A stretch of 64,000 nucleotides of DNA from positions 124,001 to 188,000 of the forward strand of contig JAEWJK010000001.1 of NCBI GenBank assembly GCA_023386555.1, read 5' to 3'. Source of the stretch: Bacteroidota bacterium (GTDB lineage: Bacteria; Bacteroidota; Bacteroidia; Chitinophagales; Chitinophagaceae). Below, piece by piece: positions 15,670 through 20,501 of the stretch. The notes beneath the pieces were generated by a model. The model did not search any database. It saw nothing but the letters and a program-made list of their open reading frames with translations, and was not told where the DNA came from. A program made the position numbers and the translations under genes. Each line of letters starts with the position of its first letter. Within the stretch, counting starts at the first letter, position 1.

Positions 15670-17184
15670 ATGAGATTCAATTTTAAGCGTAAAGCAAAAG
15701 AAGTGACTAACTACGAAGGTGCAAAGGCATTCGTTCTTACTCCAGAGTTGGAACTTTACACTGCAGTAGTAACTGCGGCATTGACTGATAACTTTTACGA
15801 AAAAGCTGATTCAAGATTGCAGCGTATTCGTGACTTGATCAGCAAGAACGATGCACAATTCGTTGCTAAGCTGGCAGTGTATGCAAGAGAGCAAATGAAT
15901 CTTCGTTCTGTACCACTTGTGCTGGCTGTTGAGTTGGCAAAACAACACAATGGTGACAGCCTGGTGAGTGCTTTAACTGCAAGAACTGTTCAACGTGCAG
16001 ATGAGATCAGTGAATTGCTTGCATTGTATGCACAAAGCAACGATCGTAACCAGGCAAAGCAACTGAACAAACTAAGCAAGCAATTGCAAAAAGGTTTGGC
16101 TGAGGCATTCAATCGTTTCGATGAATATCAATTTGCTAAGTACAACCGTGATGCACAGGTGAAGCTGAAAGATGCTTTGTTCCTGGTACATCCAAAAGCA
16201 AAGGACGAAGCTCAACAGGCTTTATTCGACAAGATCGTTAAAGATGAACTGCAGGTTCCATACACCTGGGAAGTTGAATTGAGTGTGTTTGGTCAGCAAA
16301 AGTATGATACTGTTGAACTGAAGAAAGAAGCAGTGAAGGCAAAGTGGGAAGCACTCATCTTCAGCAACAAGCTTGGTTACATGGCAATGCTGCGTAACCT
16401 GCGTAACATACTTGAAGCTGATGTAAGCAACGAAGCACTGAACAAAGTGTGTGCATACATCGCTAATGCAAATGCAGTAGCAAAAAGCAAGCAATTGCCT
16501 TTCCGTTTCCTGAGTGCTTACCGTGAATTGAAGAATGTAGAGAATGGTCGTGTAAGTAAAGTGTTGGATGCATTGGAAGATGCAGTACTGCATACCGCAG
16601 CTAACATTGCAGGTTATGATGCAAATACTAAAGTAGTCATTGCAGCCGACGTAAGTGGTAGCATGCAGACTCCAGTGAGTTCAAAAAGTAAAGTGCAGCG
16701 TTTTGATATTGGTTTGATGCTGGCGATGTTGCTGCAAAGCAAGTGTGAGCATGTGATCACTGGTATGTTCGGTGATACCTGGAAGACCCTCAACGTTTCA
16801 AAGAAGAACATTCTTAGCAATGTGATGGAGTTCCATCGTCGTGAAGGTGAGGTTGGTTATAGCACCAACGGTTACCTGGTTATCGAAGACCTTATTCAAA
16901 AGAATAAAGTAGTTAATAAGATCATGATGTTCACTGATTGCCAGTTGTGGAACAGTAACGACAGCAATACTCAGTACGCTGAGGTTTGGAAGCGTTACAA
17001 AAAGATCGCACCAAATGCTAAGATGTTTCTGTTCGACCTGGCTGGTTATGGTAATACTCCGCTGAATGTGATGAGAGATGATGTGTACCTGGTAGCTGGC
17101 TGGAGCGATAAGATCTTCGATGTATTGGCAGCGATAGAGAATGGAAGTGATGCTTTGAAAATGATCAATGCAATAGCAGTTTAG
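15670..17184 (+). CDS. rsr: Ro60 orthologue (TROVE domain + vWA), Rsr
   Basis: 504 residues. Residues 1-310 are an all-helical TROVE/Ro HEAT-repeat ring (TNYEGAKAFVLTPELELYT, AVYAREQMNLRSVPLVLAVE, FRFLSAYRELKN). Residues 315-500 are a von Willebrand A domain with an intact MIDAS start D327-VSGSM and later FTDCQLW. Ro60/Rsr binds Y RNAs on its outer surface and single-stranded RNA ends in its central hole, for RNA quality control with 3' exonucleases. An AGGAGGTG Shine-Dalgarno sequence lies 6 nt before the ATG, rare in Bacteroidota. Its own terminator follows, so the RNA array downstream is a separate transcript. Together with the Y/tRNA array, rtcB and kptA it forms an RNA-repair island. Confidence 0.95.
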   Translation: MRFNFKRKAKEVTNYEGAKAFVLTPELELYTAVVTAALTDNFYEKADSRLQRIRDLISKNDAQFVAKLAVYAREQMNLRSVPLVLAVELAKQHNGDSLVSALTARTVQRADEISELLALYAQSNDRNQAKQLNKLSKQLQKGLAEAFNRFDEYQFAKYNRDAQVKLKDALFLVHPKAKDEAQQALFDKIVKDELQVPYTWEVELSVFGQQKYDTVELKKEAVKAKWEALIFSNKLGYMAMLRNLRNILEADVSNEALNKVCAYIANANAVAKSKQLPFRFLSAYRELKNVENGRVSKVLDALEDAVLHTAANIAGYDANTKVVIAADVSGSMQTPVSSKSKVQRFDIGLMLAMLLQSKCEHVITGMFGDTWKTLNVSKKNILSNVMEFHRREGEVGYSTNGYLVIEDLIQKNKVVNKIMMFTDCQLWNSNDSNTQYAEVWKRYKKIAPNAKMFLFDLAGYGNTPLNVMRDDVYLVAGWSDKIFDVLAAIENGSDALKMINAIAV

Positions 17185-17187
17185 TAC

Positions 17188-17224
17188 AGTGCCTGCCACT
17201 CAATGTGGTGAGCAGGCACTTTTT
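17188..17224 (+). terminator. Terminator of the Ro60 gene
   Basis: AGTGCCTGC / GCAGGCACT arms with an inner CAC/GTG pairing, followed by TTTTG. It lies 3 bp after the stop codon. Confidence 0.85.
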
Positions 17225-17262
17225 GATAAAGGGTTTTTATTGAGTGAGCTGTAGTACAAAGG

Positions 17263-17291
17263 GCATCGTCCGTTGTGTCACTCACTTGTAC
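17263..17291 (-). repeat. Dispersed repeat copy before the RNA array
   Basis: CGTTGTGTCACTCACTTGTA-type copy in minus orientation, 180 bp before the first Y-like RNA. Confidence 0.75.
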
Positions 17292-17322
17292 ATTCAGAAC
17301 ATTACTGAACAAATAAAAAATA

Positions 17323-17399
17323 TTAACCACAAAGTTCACAGAGGAGATCAACACAAAGAGCACAAAGCTCTGTGTAAAACTCAGTGCTCTCTGTGGTTC
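17323..17399 (+). repeat. Palindromic CACAGAG-type element, copy 1
   Basis: A 77-bp imperfect hairpin opening TTAACCACAAAGTTCACAGA and closing CTCTCTGTGGTTCA. A near-identical element lies inside the array at 17870-17948. Such direct/inverted CACAGAG elements are a known kind of non-coding intergenic repeat in bacteria. Function unknown. Confidence 0.7.
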
Positions 17400-17406
17400 A
17401 AAAAAA

Positions 17407-17475
17407 TAAGGATGTCGTAGAGATGAGATACTTCGACCAGGAAAAATCAAAGCTCATTTCGCTTGTTACTCCTTA
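17407..17475 (+). ncRNA. Y-RNA-like RNA 1 (short form)
   Basis: Outer helix TAAGGA/TCCTTA; internal loop TGTCGTA opposite GCTTGTTAC; inner 8-bp helix GAGATGAG/CTCATTTC; 25-nt apical loop beginning ATACTTCGA. The same two-sided loop recurs in all six RNAs of the array. A loop of this kind near the RNA ends is where Ro60 binds Y RNAs. This short form has no tRNA-like body. Confidence 0.7.
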
Positions 17476-17481
17476 ACTATT

Positions 17482-17571
17482 GAAAGGTGTCGTAAATAAG
17501 AGATACTTCGATTGGTAAACCGAAAGGTGGCAGGTTCGATTCCTGAAACTCTTATGCTTTGTCACCCTTTC
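17482..17571 (+). ncRNA. Y-RNA-like RNA 2 with partial tRNA-like body
   Basis: Outer helix GAAAGG/CCTTTC; loop TGTCGTA opposite GCTTTGTCAC; inner helix ATAAGAG/CTCTTAT. The apical part starts ATACTTCGA, then has an anticodon-like arm with loop sequence TTGGTAA (GGT, Thr-like) and a T-arm, CAGG-TTCGATT-CCTG. No D-arm or acceptor pairing is seen, so this is a reduced tRNA mimic. Confidence 0.7.
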
Positions 17572-17576
17572 AACAT

Positions 17577-17649
17577 TAACCTGTAGCCCAAGGGAAGAGG
17601 CAACAGTTTCAGAAGCTGTTATGTGTGAGTTCGAATCTCGCCAGGTTAA
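17577..17649 (+). tRNA. tRNA-like gene, anticodon CAG
   Basis: Acceptor TAACCTG/CAGGTTA (7 perfect pairs), then T8-A9, a D-arm with GCC/GGC, anticodon arm ACAGT-TTCAGAA-GCTGT (anticodon CAG, Leu codon CTG), T-arm GTGAG-TTCGAAT-CTCGC. It lacks the long variable arm of bacterial tRNA-Leu, so the charged amino acid is uncertain. CCA is not encoded. Confidence 0.7.
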
Positions 17650-17651
17650 CA

Positions 17652-17775
17652 ATTGAATGATGCCGTAGAGCAATGATACTTCGTAGTTCATATGGTTAGA
17701 ACATTCTGATATACAGAAAGGCAACCTGTTCGAATCAGGTCAATCTGTTCATTGTTCGTCTGTTGCTCATTCAAT
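17652..17775 (+). ncRNA. Y-RNA-like RNA 3 with tRNA-like body (unpermuted)
   Basis: Outer helix ATTGAATGA/TCATTCAAT (9 bp); loop TGCCGTA opposite GTCTGTTGC, where the GC/GC pair replaces the usual GT/AC; inner helix GAGCAATGA/TCATTGTTC. Inside are, in normal order, a D-arm (GTTC-ATATGGTTA-GAAC), an anticodon-like arm (TTCT...AGAA, ATATA apex) and a T-arm (ACCTG-TTCGAAT-CAGGT). The Ro stem stands in for the acceptor stem. Confidence 0.75.
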
Positions 17776-17781
17776 ATATAT

Positions 17782-17854
17782 ATAGTAGCATTCCGATTGG
17801 TCGGATACTTCACCTGGAATGAAGAGGCTGCAGGTTCGAGTCCTGTCTACTATA
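17782..17854 (+). tRNA. tRNA-like gene, anticodon TGG (Pro-like)
   Basis: Acceptor ATAGTAG/CTACTAT (7 bp); short D-arm TCCG/CGGA; anticodon arm CTTCA-CCTGGAA-TGAAG (anticodon TGG); T-arm GCAGG-TTCGAGT-CCTGT. Position 33 is C instead of the near-universal U, and the D-loop is short, so decoding ability is doubtful. Confidence 0.65.
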
Positions 17855-17869
17855 CAGGTTCTTCGAAAG

Positions 17870-17948
17870 TTAACCACAAAGTTCACAGAGGAGATCAGCA
17901 CAAAGCTTTGTGAACTCTGTGTAAAAACTTCGTGTTCTCTGTGGTTAA
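17870..17948 (+). repeat. Palindromic CACAGAG-type element, copy 2
   Basis: Opens TTAACCACAAAGTTCACAGA and closes with CTCTGTGGTTAA. A second copy of the 17323-17399 element, here between a tRNA-like gene and Y-like RNA 4. Confidence 0.7.
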
Positions 17949-17954
17949 TAAAAC

Positions 17955-18025
17955 TAAAGTGTGTCGTAAAACAGTGATACTTCGAAATGTCACATAAAAG
18001 CCACTGTTTGCTTATTACCACTTTA
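17955..18025 (+). ncRNA. Y-RNA-like RNA 4 (short form)
   Basis: Outer helix TAAAGTG/CACTTTA; loop TGTCGTA opposite GCTTATTAC; inner 8-bp helix AAACAGTG/CACTGTTT; 25-nt apical loop starting ATACTTCGA. Same size and layout as RNA 1 but with different helix bases, so pairing is kept while sequence changes. Confidence 0.72.
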
Positions 18026-18030
18026 TTTAC

Positions 18031-18103
18031 TGGTTCGTAGCTCAATTGGCAGAGTACTCGGCTTTTAACCGAGGGGCTGTGAGTTCGAATCTCACCGGGC
18101 AAC
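18031..18103 (+). tRNA. tRNA-Lys-like gene, anticodon TTT
   Basis: D-arm TAGCTCAATTGGCAGAG; anticodon arm CTCGG-CTTTTAA-CCGAG; T-arm GTGAG-TTCGAAT-CTCAC, all well formed. The acceptor TGGTTCG/CGGGCAA has two G-U pairs and one mismatch. No encoded CCA. Confidence 0.75.
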
Positions 18104-18105
18104 TT

Positions 18106-18176
18106 TGTTGAGTAGTGTAATGGCAACATACCAGTCTTTGACACTGGTGTTGATGGTTCGAGTCCATCCTCAACAA
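18106..18176 (+). tRNA. tRNA-Gln-like gene, anticodon TTG
   Basis: Acceptor TGTTGAG/CTCAACA (7 bp, with the U1-A72 pair typical of tRNA-Gln); T8-A9; D-arm GTGT-AATGGCA-ACAT; anticodon arm CCAGT-CTTTGAC-ACTGG; T-arm GATGG-TTCGAGT-CCATC. The best-formed tRNA of the array and plausibly functional. Confidence 0.8.
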
Positions 18177-18181
18177 CAAAT

Positions 18182-18253
18182 GGTGGTATTAGCTTATTGG
18201 TAAAGCATCCGTCTGTGAAACGGAGGAACAGGGTTCAATTCCCGATATCACCC
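18182..18253 (+). tRNA. tRNA-His-like gene, anticodon GTG
   Basis: Acceptor GGTGGTA/TATCACC; D-arm GCTT/AAGC; anticodon arm TCCGT-CTGTGAA-ACGGA. The T-stem is CAGGG opposite CCCGA, with only three good pairs, and no encoded G(-1) is present. Degenerate compared with a normal tRNA-His. Confidence 0.65.
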
Positions 18254-18255
18254 AA

Positions 18256-18400
18256 TACAGGTGTCGTAGGTAAAAGATACTTCGACTCTTAATCGGTAGG
18301 TCGCTGGTTCAAATCCAGCCGGGTCCACTACAAATGAATGCAGTGGACCTGTAGCTCAGATGGTAGAGCAACTTGTGCTTTTATCGCTTATCGCCCTGTA
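18256..18400 (+). ncRNA. Y-RNA-like RNA 5 carrying a circularly permuted tRNA-Lys(CTT)-like body
   Basis: Outer helix TACAGG/CCTGTA; loop TGTCGTA opposite GCTTATCGC; inner helix GGTAAAAG/CTTTTATC. Inside, the tRNA order is reversed. The 3' half comes first: anticodon loop CTCTTAA, T-arm GCTGG-TTCAAAT-CCAGC, acceptor strand CGGGTCC plus ACT. A 12-nt loop follows, and then the 5' half: AGT plus acceptor GGACCTG, TA, D-arm GCTC...GAGC. The acceptor is thus a closed 10-bp hairpin and the Ro stem exits at the anticodon side. Confidence 0.75.
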
Positions 18401-18405
18401 CACTC

Positions 18406-18478
18406 TGGCTTATAGTTTAATGGATCAAAACACTGCACTACGAATGCAGAAATAGAAGTTCGACTCTTCTTAAGCCAA
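18406..18478 (+). tRNA. tRNA-Arg-like gene, anticodon ACG
   Basis: Acceptor TGGCTTA/TAAGCCA (7 bp); D-arm GTTT/AAAC; anticodon arm CTGCA-CTACGAA-TGCAG; T-arm AGAAG-TTCGACT-CTTCT. ACG anticodons normally need A34-to-I editing. Well formed, in normal order. Confidence 0.72.
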
Positions 18479-18481
18479 CAA

Positions 18482-18611
18482 ACAGGTGTCGTAGAAAAGA
18501 GATACTTCGCTGGGAATCATGTGTCGAAGGTTCGAATCCTTCTCCTGCCAAAGGCGGGATAGCTCAGCTGGCAGAGCAATGAAAGAAACTCTTTTCGACT
18601 TATTACCCTGT
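18482..18611 (+). ncRNA. Y-RNA-like RNA 6 carrying a circularly permuted tRNA-Pro(GGG)-like body
   Basis: Outer helix ACAGG/CCTGT; loop TGTCGTA opposite GACTTATTAC; inner perfect 8-bp helix GAAAAGAG/CTCTTTTC. The permuted tRNA has anticodon loop CTGGGAA, then T-arm GAAGG-TTCGAAT-CCTTC, acceptor TCCTGCC, triloop AAA, acceptor GGCGGGA, TA, D-arm GCTC...GAGC, and the strand ATGA that pairs with TCAT beside the anticodon. The joined 3' and 5' ends lie only 3 nt apart, the clearest permuted example here. Confidence 0.78.
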
Positions 18612-18613
18612 AA

Positions 18614-18687
18614 CGGATGAATAGCTCAATGGCAGAGCTGCGGCTTGTTAAGCCGAGGGTTGAAAGTTCAAGTCTTTCTTCATCCGC
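18614..18687 (+). tRNA. tRNA-Asn-like gene, anticodon GTT
   Basis: Acceptor CGGATGA/TCATCCG (7 bp); D-arm AGCTC-AATGGCA-GAGCT; anticodon arm CGGC-TTGTTAA-GCCG; T-arm GAAAG-TTCAAGT-CTTTC. Starts 2 bp after Y-like RNA 6, so the two must be separated by processing. No CCA. Confidence 0.75.
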
Positions 18688-18691
18688 AATT

Positions 18692-18764
18692 GGTGCTTTG
18701 GCAGAGATGGTCTATGCATCGGACTGAAAATCCGGGGAAGAAGGTTCAACTCCTTCAGGCACCA
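18692..18764 (+). tRNA. tRNA-Phe-like gene, anticodon GAA
   Basis: Acceptor GGTGCTT/AGGCACC; anticodon arm TCGGA-CTGAAAA-TCCGG; T-arm GAAGG-TTCAACT-CCTTC. The D-arm (GGCAGAGATGGTCTATGC) is poor. A short T-run follows. Confidence 0.72.
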
Positions 18765-18773
18765 CTTTTTAAT

Positions 18774-18846
18774 TTCGGGTTTGGTGTAATGGTAGCATTG
18801 CAGTCTCCAAAACTGTCAGTAAAGGTTCGAAATCGAACGAAGTGAG
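18774..18846 (+). tRNA. Degenerate tRNA-Trp-like remnant, anticodon CCA
   Basis: Good D-region (GGTGTAATGGTAGCA) and anticodon arm GCAGT-CTCCAAA-ACTGT, but the T-stem does not pair around AAAGGTTCGAAATCG and no acceptor stem closes. Last element of the array, apparently decayed at its 3' end. Confidence 0.5.
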
Positions 18847-18985
18847 ATTCACGAACATAATAAAGTCAGGTATAAATGATGTGAGTAATCCTTTAACCCG
18901 TGCAAAAAAATTCTCGCAAAAAAACGCTGAAGCAAAAATTTTCTGCGTATTCAGCGGTTTCTGCGAGAACCAAAAACAAAAAGCC

Positions 18986-19471
18986 ATGGAACAGCAACAA
19001 CAATGGAGAAAGCTAAATGGTACAAGCATCAAAAGATCTATCGAAGATGAAGTAAGGGATGTATTGATGCAGGAAAAAGCTGCAGGCTCTAACATTTCTG
19101 TATGCATTGGTACCGATAGCCAGGTGAAAGGTGGCATTACAGAGTTTGCTACTGTGATCGTTTTTATCCGTAAGGGTAAAGGAGGTTTCATGTACATCAG
19201 TAACGAAGTATGCAAACGCAGAATGCCTGTTAAACAAAGAATGCTGGAAGAAGTACAAAGAAGTATTGATGTTGCTTTCAACCTCTGTGAGATATTCATT
19301 GCATTCAATGTAGAGATGGAAGTACATGCTGACATCAATACAAGCCTAAACTTTAAAAGCAATGAAGCTTTTAAAGATGCAATGGGTTATATCACAGGAA
19401 TGGGTTTCGCCTTTAAAGCAAAGCCATATGCATTCGCAAGTTCAAGCTGTGCTAATAAAGTAGTGCAATAG
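18986..19471 (+). CDS. YkuK-family (DUF458) RNase H-fold protein
   Basis: 161 residues from the ATG at 18986 (MEQQQQWRKLNGTSIKRSIE). The core VCIGTDSQVKGGITEFATVI, then GFMYISNEVCKRRMPVKQRM, and the later Asp in VEVHADINTS-like sequence match the YkuK/DUF458 group, predicted RNase H-like nucleases of unproven substrate. The frame is open upstream to 18842, but that part overlaps the Trp-like remnant and an imperfect hairpin and lacks family similarity. Lying between the RNA array and rtcB, it is a candidate processing or trimming nuclease for the array RNAs. That role is inference. Confidence 0.75.
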   Translation: MEQQQQWRKLNGTSIKRSIEDEVRDVLMQEKAAGSNISVCIGTDSQVKGGITEFATVIVFIRKGKGGFMYISNEVCKRRMPVKQRMLEEVQRSIDVAFNLCEIFIAFNVEMEVHADINTSLNFKSNEAFKDAMGYITGMGFAFKAKPYAFASSSCANKVVQ

Positions 19472-19534
19472 TAGTTGGCAGGTGACAGTGGATAGTTGAC
19501 AGTTAAAACAATAACCTTTTAAAAATTATAAAAA

Positions 19535-19705
19535 ATGAGAAGCAATTACAAGTTCATATCAAGCAATGAAAAGAAGCTGGTGTACGGCTTAGTACGAACG
19601 GTAAAATGTAAACGATATGAACAACATGAACAAAAGCGAATGGAAGCATTATTTAATGCAATTCCGTTTGCAGTCTTCACGTCGCAAAATAAGAATGCAA
19701 CATGA
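19535..19705 (+). CDS. Possible 56-residue small protein overlapping the next gene
   Basis: An ATG frame beginning MRSNYKFISSNEKKLVYGLV, basic, ending at a TGA inside the next gene. It overlaps the longer unknown gene by about 90 bp in another frame. Both cannot easily be real over the overlap; the larger one is favoured. Kept because it fills the gap after the YkuK gene and begins in a good A-rich context. Confidence 0.25.
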   Translation: MRSNYKFISSNEKKLVYGLVRTVKCKRYEQHEQKRMEALFNAIPFAVFTSQNKNAT

Positions 19706-20390
19706 AGACCTGGAAAAGACATTAATAAAACTGGATAAAGAAAGAGCATTACTTTATAAGCAAAAGCGTAATCTCGGCTGGATTGAATTAAATCCGCCTG
19801 TTATGAGAGGTTGGAAGCGTTACTTTGTTTTAAGAGATGATGTGGCAAGAAGTAAACATGCAGATTTCTTCCAGGGCATCTTAGACAAGATCAACACAGT
19901 TCAACATAGTAATACAAGAAAATTCACTGCTAAGAAACGTAAGTGGGGAAGAAAGATACAGGTAGAAAGAGATCAGCAACTGCTGAGACCGGATGAATAT
20001 CATTTTAGAAAGCTGTGTTTTAATGAAAGAGAAAAGCAATTCTTTTATGAAACGTTGAGCATGGATAATCACAGGCATTTATACAAAAAGTATGTGTTTG
20101 TTGAGCCTTGGAGATTTGTATTAAAGGTTCGTCCGAATATGATCAGCAAAACAAGAGTAAGAGATGAAGCAATTGAAAGACGTTTGAAGGAGATCGATCA
20201 GTATCTTGAACAAAGAGACTTGATTGGAACACTTGGCAGATTATTGTATGGAAGACACAAGTATAAAGAATGGAGAGACAGCAGAAGGGAAAAATATACC
20301 TTCAGCTGCAAGTCTATAACAAAACTGTTGGATGAAATAAAAGCTGATGATTGCAGCCCGAATTTTGCTGATGAACTATCAGGTGTCTGA
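19617..20390 (+). CDS. Basic protein of unknown family in the RNA-repair island
   Basis: 257 residues, not recognised. Very rich in Lys/Arg and aromatic residues (KKRKWGRKIQVERDQQLLRP, HKYKEWRDSRREKYTFSCKS), with a helical, possibly coiled-coil start (EDLEKTLIKLDKERALLY) and no signal peptide or membrane segment. The charge suggests nucleic-acid binding. It lies between the YkuK gene and rtcB, all on the plus strand, followed by a palindrome and a dispersed repeat copy. It may help handle the array RNAs; no known motif supports an enzymatic role. Confidence 0.6.
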   Translation: MNNMNKSEWKHYLMQFRLQSSRRKIRMQHEDLEKTLIKLDKERALLYKQKRNLGWIELNPPVMRGWKRYFVLRDDVARSKHADFFQGILDKINTVQHSNTRKFTAKKRKWGRKIQVERDQQLLRPDEYHFRKLCFNEREKQFFYETLSMDNHRHLYKKYVFVEPWRFVLKVRPNMISKTRVRDEAIERRLKEIDQYLEQRDLIGTLGRLLYGRHKYKEWRDSRREKYTFSCKSITKLLDEIKADDCSPNFADELSGV

Positions 20391-20414
20391 CACTTCAAAA
20401 GTGTCTGACACCTT
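20381..20414 (+). repeat. Inverted repeat AGGTGTCTGACACTT...AAGTGTCTGACACCT
   Basis: A 15-nt arm pair (one central mismatch) around CAA at the end of the unknown basic-protein gene. It resembles the hairpin after umuC (9504-9567). Confidence 0.65.
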
Positions 20415-20433
20415 GCTCCTCAAAGAAAAGAAA

Positions 20434-20460
20434 GTACAAGTGAGTGACACAACGAAGCTC
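20434..20460 (+). repeat. Dispersed repeat copy before rtcB
   Basis: GTACAAGTGAGTGACACAAC then GAAGCTC, a plus-orientation copy 42 bp before the rtcB start. Confidence 0.8.
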
Positions 20461-20501
20461 GATAGTAGCAGTGTCGCTAAGACAAAAAACAAAAAATAAA
20501 A

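Noticed and set aside
17323..17948. CACAGAG-type palindromes as additional Y RNAs
   Set aside because: They lack the TGTCGTA / GCTTATTAC loop strands and look like a general intergenic repeat.
17407..18846. CRISPR array as an explanation for the regularly recurring GTGTCGTA...ATACTTCG segments
   Set aside because: Spacing is irregular, the units pair into stems with changing helix sequence, and tRNA arms lie between them; no cas genes nearby.
18842..18985. N-terminal extension of the YkuK-type gene
   Set aside because: It overlaps the Trp-like tRNA remnant and an imperfect hairpin (CGCTGAA...TTCAGCG) and lacks family similarity before MEQQQQ.
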